DNA of 27,656 bases from Larix sibirica (lineage: Eukaryota > Streptophyta > Pinopsida > Pinales > Pinaceae): positions 8,955 through 36,610 of the forward strand of contig NWUY0300060570.1 in the NCBI GenBank assembly GCA_004151065.3. The letters run 5' to 3'. The stretch's first letter is position 1. Every line of letters starts with the position of its first letter. Below the pieces are notes generated by a model. It saw only the letters and a program-made list of their open reading frames with translations. It did no database searches and was not told the origin of the DNA. Below are positions 17,242-27,656 of the stretch, one piece after another. The translations under genes were made by a program, and so were the position numbers.

Positions 17242-20200
17242 ATGGCTTTGTCCCCTCGTGCAAATGCAACCGCGGGGTCTCCGAAGGAAATAGTAACATT
17301 ATCAATAAGCCAGGCGACTGCGTGTTCTCCGTCCTCGTTGTATCCGGGCCCTGTTCGATCCTCAGATCTCTCGTACTCAGTTGCATTAAATCCTAGTTTT
17401 GGTTTTCCATTTCAAGATTTCAGAACACAAAGAATACCGCCTCCTAATAGTCATTGCATGGAGCTTCCCCAACCTCAGCATCCGTTTGAAGGTAAATTTT
17501 ATTATATAAAATTCCCTTGACTGTTCTCGTATCGAAATCGCGAGCTTCAAATGTACAGTCTTAATGAGATTTATTTAGAATGTACTCCCCTCGAATTAAT
17601 TGATCATGCGGTCGCAGGTTCGAATCCACCTCACGACTTTCTTTCATTGTACGGTGACTCCTCTTCAACCCGTGCGGAGCACAGATCTAACCAAGGTAAT
17701 CTGGTCTCCCCGTGTGTTCAGAGAAGAGAACATTCGACATTGAATAACATTTACTATCTCGTCTTTTGCAGCAAATTCCACGCACTTGAAGACGCAGGAT
17801 TTTTTACAACCTCTTGAAAGGGGCGGCAAAAATAGTAATATCAAAGGTCTGGAGGTTTCATCGGCCGAGACCTCCGCTGCAACTCCTGCCCCTTCCGTTG
17901 AGCATGTTCTTCCGGGTGGTATTGGTACTTATACTATAAGCCACATTCCGAGTTACAGCCAGACAAACGGCAACTCTGAGGTTCCCGTGGTCCACGTAAA
18001 CGTTGCAGAAACAAAACCAGAAGTGACCAGGGCTGCCTCGAGCACCAATTACGGAGGAGGCGCATTCACATTGTGGGAAGAACGCATTCGTGTTGTGGAC
18101 GGGAATCGAACCTCCGACGGCCTGGCTACAAGCGATTTCAGCAAGGGTAATTATCTTTTTCGTTTACATTTGTATTTCTACCAGGCTTTTTGTTAACTGT
18201 ATTTAAGGCTTTTTTTTTTTATAAATATCATTGAATGCATTTGCTTGGGGTTAATTTTGGCAAATTAAGTTTTGGATTTGTGGGCCTCTGCAGAATATTT
18301 GGAGAAATCGGGGTATTGGCCGGCAGTTAGGGCAAAGACAGACTTGTCCTTTCCTGCAAAGACTGCTTTCAGCCTCAGTACAGTGGAGACCGGTCAGCAG
18401 CCGCTTCCTTCTTCAAGCAAGTAAGCAGTATGCCATCAAATTATATCTTCTTAAAAATCCGGATCTCACAATTGTTATTTCAGCTTCTCGCTTTTATCTT
18501 CGAGAACTGTAATATGTATTCCAAACCGACAATTTCGACCGCAGTTGCATAAAACAACCTCCGGATGTGATTGCTTCCAGGCAACGGCTACAGACAAGTC
18601 AAGGTTTTGTTGAGATGATCAAGTCTATTAAAGCCATCTCTGAAGATGACGATGACGAGGAGGATGAATATGTGGATCGGAGTCGGGAGAGCCGAAAGGA
18701 ATGTTCATCTCAGAAAGGTACGGTTGCTATACCTCTTGATTTTTGCCTGGGCGCCTCATTCGATATGCCTGCAAGTTTTTGGGAATTTTTAATTATTGAA
18801 TTAATTAAATAAGGTGCGTTAAACTTCTTAACGAGGCAATCTAGGAGGGCGCCATCTAGGAGGCCATTCTCGCAGTTCAACTTTACTGCTAGCGTCAGCC
18901 AATAGAGTGGAGTGCTGAGTTGGTCTAACTTCAATAACTTATGGTCATTTACATTGACGTTTATGTTGTCAGCGTCTCGGACTTTACAGTTAGAAATTTA
19001 TGAACTGGCGGAGAACTCACGAGTTTTGTTGGCAACATAGATTATCGTTCCATTTTAGACTTTTGCTCCTTAGTCCCACAATACCTACTTATTTCATAGG
19101 TTAATGGCATGCTAATGCAGGTTGTATTTTATTTTTTACCACTTTTCTGCTTGGGGTTTACCTGTTTAGGTTTTACTAAACTCGTATCGATTTTCTTATT
19201 GTTGGAACTTTCGTTTTTGTAGATATAGTTGGTGCTCGTTCCTATTTTAATGCGAACTTTTAGGCAGACATGCATCTCTCTGTATCCTACTTTTTTTTCC
19301 CTTTTCCAAGTCCCTTTCTAATTCATAGGCTAACATGCATCTTTGTGTCATACATTTTTTTTCCCTTTCCCGAGATCCATTCTAATTCATTTGGCAGACT
19401 AATTTTAGTTGGATTTTTCTTATTAATTCTCTCCTATAGTTTGTTATGTCCGTTCTCTTTGCTCTCTCTTCTGTCATCTTTGTCAAATGCTTATGCTGTT
19501 TGTTTTGCATGAAAGAAGGAGATTAAGGTATGGTTGCAGGGCAATGTTTATGTCGTCTGCTAGTCGTCTTTAATGACCAATTCTGACAGTCTATGTTAGA
19601 GCTGTATTTGCATACAATTCTGTGCAAAAGGATATGGATGGATTCACCCTGGCACGGAGAATTGCACCCCGGCTGGGTCAGATTTCTGCATGCATTGTGT
19701 AATTCGGAAACATGTCAGAGAAGGCCTATTTTTGGTTGACTTGCAAACTGCATAGACATTGCCATGGTTGCATATCCTATGCTTTAGTCCTTCCTTCGAG
19801 GGGAATCTATATCTAATAAAAAGTGTCGCAAATATCTCCAATTTCGCCCAATATTTCCGAATGCTTTCAAGTTTTTCAAGTTGCCAATTTTTCCAAGCTT
19901 TGCAGGTCCAAGTTGATGCTTGCCCATATTTTCCTTGATATTTCTGATCTAGCCCTCGGTGATATATTTTCCAACTGCAACATATTGATCTATTCTGTCA
20001 AATCAACCAAGAAAGGAATTCTAGCGTCGTCAAACTCATGTAATCAATGGGAATTTTGAGGAATATTAGACAATGACAGCTGACGTTAGCATCGACATGA
20101 CAATTTTCTCTGGCCGTATGAATCACCTATTGTTTGTGATTTTCCATAATGTGTCATAATCCACAACTCTGGCAAGAACTGCTTTCAACGTACTTATTTT

Positions 20201-23200
20201 GTAGATTTAGTTAATCAAACTTCTTTACCATAATGCTTGGCTGATGGCATTAAGATCTGTTAGTGTCTTTCACTGCTGCTGCGTTGCCGTCATTTTTCTT
20301 TATCTGTGGTGCTCCGTGCATGTCCATTTGCTGATGACATGGCAGTAAATGTGGTCTAGGAACTTTAAATATGTTCAGTCTCCTCTGTTGTGCATAGATG
20401 ATTGTGTGCTCGAAATTGGATTACATTATGAATTAACTGGTATTACTAACTATAGGTGTTAACATGCTATATTAACCTCTTTGGATTTCTATTTTAGGGA
20501 AAGGAAAGATGCATTGGACAAAGTTTTGTATCTGAAGCTAGAATATTACCTTTCAGGTGACCCGCCGCCAAAGGCAGATGGGAGAAGCAGTGATCAGAAG
20601 GCCAACACTCCGAGGTCCAAGCATTCTGCAACTGAACAGCGCAGGAGGAGCAAAATCAATGATAGGCAAGTTATGCATATTCATATTTTGTAGTTCATTT
20701 AAATGTACTTGGTCCCCTTTAGCGTGACATTTTTACCAATTTTTTAAAACTTTTTGCATTTTCATCCTTGACTCATTTAGGAAGGTCTTACCCTGCATCC
20801 ACAACTTTTTCGATCCAAGAATATTGCTCCAATCTGACACCACATGCACTATACTGCATTCTAATGTTAGACCATGCAAATTCATTGTATTGCACTTTGA
20901 CATTTAGAGATGATTGTCACCAGAGAATCAATCTTTAGGGTATTTTGCAATTGCAGTTGGTGGGAGCCAAAGAAAAAATATCTTGGCCTTTATGGTTGTT
21001 ATTGGCAGTCATTGACCATTAATCACATGAGTATAGGCTGTATGTTGCATGTAAGAAGTCCATATCGATGATTTTTCTACAAGTATAGATTCAGTTTTAA
21101 CGCTTCTAGTAGATAACAGGAGATAGCAGTCTTGGCACAGGGGATTCGGACCGTAGTTAGGGTCAGCATGAGTATCTCATACCTCGAGTCTAGGTTTGAG
21201 AAGAATTATTGCCTTGAAATGTGTTCATAGCTAACAATCTTGAAATTAACTCCATATTTTCATGGCATGTGGATAATTTCTATCATGTCTAAACATATAC
21301 ATTTGTGCTATTAATTACGTATTTACTATTAGCTGAGTTGGTCAATCTGTTAAAAGTTAGAAATATGAGTACAGGTCAGGGTTAGGTGATGTCGACTTAG
21401 CTTAACGGGGTGGGTGGAAGTTATTAATGAGAAGTCACGTGGAGCATAAGTTATTATAAATTCAGCAGTCTCAACAAAGAATGCAATAGAATATACTCAA
21501 TATAGTTTAAATAATAGGATGAGGCCTTTAAGTTAAATATGATAGACTTAATCTTTATTCTAATTTCTTAAAAACAGAATATACAACTTATGTCCTTAAT
21601 TACACCAATTGGTGTTTATATTTTATAATTTGGGATGGTCGAGGAAGGGTCCCCTTCCTAGATTGCAGGAAGATAAGACAAGTGTATTGTCAAGATTTAT
21701 ATTATGGGAGTTGTTCCAAATTCAAAATAAACAATTATAAAATAAAAATATAAAAAATATCTCAGTTTACATGTGATAACTGGTAGCTGAGGCATGGATA
21801 ACGGACAGTTTGTAGCACTTAACTTGTGTCCTATCGGTATTCACCAGCCACAAATTAAGTGGCTGTGCTAGTATAGTTCTATCTCTATTTTCCTTAAATT
21901 ACTTCAAGTCATATTTTTATAACATGCGACATGAATACTACCTTAGCATGTGAAAGCCTTGCTTCCTTTCTGAATTGGTATTTTGATGAACTCAAGAAAG
22001 CAAAGCTTCACATAAGAGAAAAGGGAAGGAGTTGTAATTCCCACGTGGAACTGTTTTTGGTCAATATATGACCAATGTACAACGTGCACTATGTTAAGTT
22101 TAATCATTGAGTGCAATCAAAACTATACAATACATTGATGCCTAAAATCTATAAAACGTTGAAAATCTCAGATATGTCATTAGCCTTTCAATGTTTAGGA
22201 TTCTTAATGGTTTCACAATTGTTTTATCTTCTGGTCTCTAAGTTTTTAATATCAATCTTGAAGGCCACTGCAACAAACCCTTCTAATCAACAGGCTTCCT
22301 CTCTAATTCTGTTCAATTATTTCTGTCATCTTTGTTTCAGGTGTCTTGTGTCAGTGTCAGATTCGAAATGTAATTCACTCATATGAGTTCTCTGTTTAGA
22401 ATTTACATTGAGTGTGTCCCTAACGTGTACTTTTGAAAGTTATGGTTTCCACCTGAACTCTGTTCACAAATCTTCTTCTTCCTCTCTCTCTCTCTGTCCA
22501 TGTCATCCTTCAGATTTGGAATGTTTAGTTAATAGCATATTGAATCCTGTCAACTTTTCATTGACTATGAGATGAATGAAATTCAGAGAGCACATTGAAT
22601 GGGGAATCGGGATAAGTTTGCATGGTTATGACTCATGAGGGATCTTCTTCTCTGGTTGAAAAAATAATATAATGTTTTGAAAATAAATGCTTATGTTTCT
22701 GAAACCTGCTTAAGCCTATTTAAGAGTCAAACAAGTGAAACATGTAACACAGGATAGATCTATGTGGATAGTGGGGTTTGTTGGGTCAGCCATATTGTAT
22801 TTATGTTATGTTCAATGTTCAATGTATTGAAAATCTTATCACGAATAACTCAGCTGTATTATTTGTTTTCTTGCATAAGAATCCAGCGTATCAATACTTG
22901 TTAGTAGTTACTGTACATATTAGATTCATGTACTCAAAATAAAAGGAAAATGGAATGATTTTTATCAGTTTGTTTGACTAGCAATGGGTTGAAAATAGTA
23001 GAATACTAATTTAGCAAGTTTCTGATGATGCCAACAACTCAGATTTCAGATGCTGAGGGATCTAGTGCCACATAGTGATCAAAAGAGAGACAAAGCATCC
23101 TTTCTTCTTGAGGCAAGTTGAAGTGAATTTGCTAGCTTTCCGTTCTAATCTATGAAGCATTCTACATTTGGTGTTAAGATGTATAATATTGCAGCGTAAA

Positions 23201-24605
23201 GCCTTGTAATTGGGTCTCTATTTTGATTTGGATGCCTTTCCAGGTTATCGAATACATCCAAGTTTTGCAGGAAAAGGTACGGAAGTATGAAACAACGGAG
23301 CAGAGTTGGAATCAGGAAAGGATGAAAACTATGGTCTGGGACCTATGCAAGGTGAACATCTTCATTTAATATGACTAGAAATGGTATTTCTGATTCCAGG
23401 CTCATTATTCTGAACTCTTTATGACTTTTGCTAAATAAATTTTTCGCTTTCTAGTCTGCCTGCTATGTCAGTTTTATTACTGAATTCTTTCTAGTTTATG
23501 CTATATGGAAGTGTCTTGGCCTCATGCAAGATTGTTTCATTATAGCAAGAAACATCATTTTGTGTGAATTACCTATATGGTGTGTATCAAATGTACAAGG
23601 TATTCTAATCCTTTTCCTTTTCTCTGGTGTAATGATTTTCGAATGAATCTATAGCAATTGAATGAAGCATCTGACCTCAAAATATAGTGAAAATGTATCA
23701 CTTTATGAATTCACGGCACATGCTAATAATGTTGTATTTGTTTGACAGAAAAGCCCAGGGCACGGAGAAGTGCCTGTGGATGGCTCTCGAGTTGTTGTTG
23801 GCACTCATTCAGACTCAAAGCAAAATAATGAAGTTGGTGATCCAGCTAGGTCCAAAGTTACTAAAAATGCTTTGCATTATGAAAATGGTACTGCTGGTAC
23901 AGATATGCATCCAACTTCACAGAATCTGATGCAGCCTATTAAGTCTACTCCAGTTATCCTTGGCTGTGCCCCTTCTTACAAAGAGAAGGAAAATATTGGT
24001 GCTTTCAACAAGTCAATTCCTCCGGCTCTTTCCATGCAACAGTGTGTGTACCCTCCTTTTAATAGGAGTTACATACATTCCACCCATCCTAAGGGGCAGG
24101 CAACATCTGAAATCCATTCTTTACAAGGTATTCACGGTATAAGTCCTACATGCATTCCAGCAAATGCATACAATTTTGATAAAGAGAAAGATGGTGACTC
24201 TGCAGCACCTGTCCAACTCTCACATTTTCAAGGAAATACTGTTACTGTGGCAAAAACTACCAGTGGGCATGAAAGTCAGTGGTCTGAGCTAAGGTCATCT
24301 CAACCATCACCGATTCAACAATATTCAGGCCAGAATGGAGGGATATTACTCAAAGATGAAGCTGCAGATACAAAATCAGCATCTAAGCCAGAAAATCAGC
24401 ATTCAAGTGCATATTTGAATAGCTCTCCTAGGTTATCTCAGTATGTGCCTCAATCAGAAGCTGAACTAGCAAGTAGGCAACGACAACTACGTTCCTCTTC
24501 TCCTGACCAACACAGAGCAAGTGAGCCTCGATTGGCTGCCAGTGAACAGGAGGAACTTGTGATCCAAGGTGGTGTCATAAATGTTTCGAGTGTTTACTCT
24601 CAAGG
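17242..24605 (+). CDS. BIM1: BIM1-like bHLH gene, second copy (probable assembly duplicate)
   Basis: Exons are 17242-17491 (ATG 17242 or 17458), 17618-17695, 17772-18146, 18294-18420, 18581-18717, 20557-20665, 23043-23112, 23244-23351 and 23749-24605. Every exon is identical to copy 1, including both GC donors (20666 and 23113) and the in-frame TAA in the donor after exon 9. The predicted protein is therefore the same and also lacks its C-terminal exon. No decay is visible, so this is not a pseudogene by sequence. The zero-difference coding region and shared end point argue that it is the same gene assembled twice or the other allele. Confidence 0.9.
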
Positions 24606-27600
24606 GTAAGTTTTCTGCTGCCTGTATCCTACACACTCTGAGCATTCTATTGGACTTCTCTTCTCTTTCACTACAATTGATTGATGGCAGGAACTGTTTT
24701 GGAGATCTGTTCAAGTTGTCTTTTCTAGTATTATTAATAATTATGTGTTTGTATATCATTATAGAACTGTACTTTAGCTAAGATTCTCATATCATAGAGG
24801 GGAATACCTGCAGAAAAATAGATTATAAAGTTCTCCAAAATTTTGAATAAAAGCAAGTTGTTAGACACACCATAAAGAGGAACCTGATTTTTCCTTCGTC
24901 CCTGCAAAACTGAGTTGTGATTATGGCGATAGCATTCCAATTCCTTTTCATCAGGCACTGTAGCTTCCCACTAGGAGCAGAGTAGATACATTTTGTAGGT
25001 TCCCTTCAAGTGAGCTACATTTTCACTGCATTTGATCAACAGCAGGAACTGTTTTGGAGATCTGTTCAAGTTGTCTTTTACCATTTTTATGTGATTGCAT
25101 GACACTATAGGTCAGTATTTTAGCTATGGTTCTCATATCATAGATTAGAAGATCTGCAGCAAAAAATATTATAAGGTCTCTAAAATTCCGAACAAACGCA
25201 AGTTGTTAGAAACAACATAAACAGGAACCCGATTTTGCCTTGATCTCTGCATAACTGATTTGCGATTCTGGCCATAGCATTCCAAATATTTTTTATCAGG
25301 CACTATAGCTGTCCACTAGGAGCAGAGTAGATACATTTTCTGGATGCCCTTTAAATGAGATACAATTCCCTAAAACACATGCCCAGTTTAATATGATTTA
25401 AGAATTGGTTATATGTCTCACTTAAGGTGTTTCATACTTTAGAAATCTTGTTCTTCTTTATGTCCTTTTTTTTACCTAGTTTGTTTTAGAAAATATAGGA
25501 GATTCAATTTTCCCCTTGGAGGGGTCCTTGCTGATTTCCATCAATTTAATTTTCTATAGTGAATCCTCTGTATTTGGTTTATACTTGTGTGTCCATGATT
25601 TCTAGCAGCCTTTGCTGTTGTTGAGTGTGTTGTGTTTTCAAGGATCATAACAAAAACGTAGAAGAGATGGATAATCAGAAAATTAGTAAAACTTAGGTAC
25701 AAAAAAACTTGTTCTGTCCATGAGAATACTCCAAAAAGTTTGTTGAAGGGCGAATGAGGAAAAGTCTTTTAGTAACTCTTTCTTAATGATCAATGTCGAT
25801 TATTCTTGAATCTTAATGCTTTCACCAGCAAAATCACCACCTAGATTTGTTTCTTCTTCCTCCATAGCAAAACCACTGAAGGAAACTGACCCGAACTTTG
25901 TCTTTTCCTTAGCAAAATTCTATTTGAAATTTATCTTCTCTGCTGTAAATTTCACAAAAACTTGATTTTTCCTCTGAATGAATTGTAAAGGAAAGGTCTA
26001 TCTCTGCCAAATTTGTGCTTGGAAGGAACGCAGTAGTAAAATTTGACCCATGTAACTAATCAACGAGAAATCTACAACACAGAGGGGCAGAAGAGGTAAT
26101 CAAAAGGAAATTTTGCACATAAATTTCATAGCCCAAAACTAATAATCAAAAGAAAATGCAAATCTTTGTAATGTTTGATCAAAATGATTTTAGGGTCTTT
26201 TTTGCCAACCCAATTAACTTATTAAGTGTTTACTAATAGTTACATGAAAGTACACAAATTGATATGGGAGGGTCCCAAATATGCTAATGTACATGTAGCT
26301 TCTTTAAACTTCAGCATAGTTTGTAAATATGCCAAATTATGAATTAATGGATGCTTCTCATCATGTGATGTGCTTTAATATACAATCGTCATTGCTACTT
26401 GTTGAGAGCATTCTTGAACTCTCATCTTTCCATGCTCATGGAAGTGTTTTCAACAATTCTTTTCCTTGTAAAAGATGTTTTGTTGAATAGGAAGATATAT
26501 TCTTTACCACAAAAAAGGGTGCATGTAGATGCACCCACAGCAAATGTACTATTTAATGCTTGGCTGTACATGAGCATATCAAGATAAGGAATGATAAGAA
26601 GCCCTTTATGGGGAATACATAATAAAAGCACGTAAGGTCTTATATGAGCAATCAAATATAGAAATCTATGCATAGACCAAGTTACATTACACTCTAGTAA
26701 TGCCACCATCATGCTGAATATCTTCCAAACAATTGGCATTCCAAATGTTTTCCTTTAAAAACTTTATTCTCCTCTCCATGAGAGATTTTCAAATAAACGT
26801 ACTGTGCATTGGTCCATCATCTTTTCCCTTACATGCAGGAGATTCAGGAGGGAAAGATTGCCCTCTTCCACTTCTCAAACACTCTCCCTCCAGCCTCCCC
26901 TTCCCCCAAACCAAATGAAGCCTCTACTTGTTGCTTCTACCCCTATGACACTTCAGTTTAGCAATTTTACAATCATATGCAAAATCTTCCAACCATTGGC
27001 ATTCCAGATGTTTCCTTTTTATTTTCACTTTTGCTTCTTGCTAGTAGAAATTTTTAAATTGATTGAGTGTGTGCTGGTCCATCATCTTTTCCTTACGAGG
27101 GGGATATAGGAGGAAAAGGATGCCCTTTTCCACTTCTTAAAAACTCTTCCCACAACCAAAGTAGGCATCTACTTCTAGGCTTGCTTTTTGTTGAAATTTC
27201 ATTTGCACCGGGCAATTAATGGAAATATGAAAATTCACCTTCTTCCAAGAAGGTTCCTTGGATCTTAACCCTAGAATTTTCATCCTTTAGGACTGCTGTA
27301 AATTAATGTGTAAAATAGCAGCAGAACAATCACAATAATTCACTTCTAGTAGCTCCAAAATTCATAGCAATTCAAGGAGAGAAGATGCCAATCATTCCAA
27401 TGAGTTTCCAGCTCTCTAGGGCAACTTCATATGCATAAACCAGATCTGAAATCTCTTCTTATACAGCAGATATAACAGCAATATATGGCTGTATCATTAT
27501 CTTCAATCTTAGTGTTAAGTACCTTAACAATGTTCTCTTAAGTGTGTCAAATTAGCAAGACAATTAAGAGCTATAAATAACTAAATAAGATAAAATGTTA

Positions 27601-27656
27601 AAATCAAACCCTAGCTTCCAAGTGTAAGAATCCCTCTATCTCCAAGGCAAGACATC
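24606..27656 (+). other. Intron 9 of the second copy, incomplete
   Basis: The content matches 12873-15923, including both tandem duplications and the hairpin. It too stops before the terminal exon, at the window edge. Confidence 0.8.

Larger units (their letters stand above)
15941..27656. repeat. Long direct repeat, copy 2 (11,716 bp)
   Basis: This is the second copy of 4208-15923, beginning right after the N run and ending on the last base of the window at the same GGCAAGACATC. All leader repeats, the uORF, exons and intron repeats recur at +11733. The 4.2 kb upstream flank is absent. It is best read as a contig overlapping, or allelic to, the first. Confidence 0.98.

Noticed and set aside
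4208-27656. Two genuine BIM1 paralogues in tandem
   Set aside because: Zero coding differences, identical truncation point and an N gap at the join favour one locus assembled twice. Not excluded without reads.
1-27656. CRISPR arrays, bacterial operons, phage or defence systems
   Set aside because: No regular spacer-repeat array, Shine-Dalgarno-led gene clusters or relevant protein domains; the window is plant nuclear DNA.

Overview
This is plant nuclear DNA. It carries multi-exon genes with AT-rich introns and plant-type splice sites, and the encoded protein closely matches the plant-specific BIM (BES1-interacting Myc-like) bHLH transcription factors. Introns of 1.8, 2.4 and at least 3.0 kb and a repeat-rich flank would suit a gymnosperm or another large-genome seed plant. 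I cannot fix the species, and this lineage guess is weak.

Layout. Positions 1-3600 are AT-rich intergenic DNA with no gene I can support. They hold several local tandem duplications and a degenerate array of about 275-bp units (1541-2491). Positions 3830-4060 are richer in G+C and hold a cluster of ACGT-core, TGACGTCA and AACGG motifs. From 4208 to 15923 lies the 5' part of one BIM1-like gene on the + strand. It has a leader with an internal tandem duplication, nine coding exons between 5509 (or 5725) and 12872, and an open-ended last intron. A run of 17 N follows (15924-15940). Positions 15941-27656 then repeat 4208-15923 base for base at a constant offset of 11733. By eye I found only three substitutions, all intronic. 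The last exon, expected to encode the conserved C-terminus after SVYSQG, is in neither copy.

Interpretation. The two copies have equal length (11716 bp), end at the same base and are nearly identical, and the join is an N gap. This looks much more like two overlapping or allelic contigs scaffolded end to end than a biological tandem duplication. The window should be read as one gene seen twice. Its protein is expected to work in the nucleus as an E-box-binding partner of BES1/BZR-type brassinosteroid transcription factors.

I found no new multi-gene system. The biology most worth checking is in the gene itself. Two consecutive GC-AG introns flank the short exon that encodes most of the bHLH loop region. 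There is a possible 72-residue N-terminal extension with an overlapping upstream ORF. A stop codon also sits inside the donor of the last visible intron.
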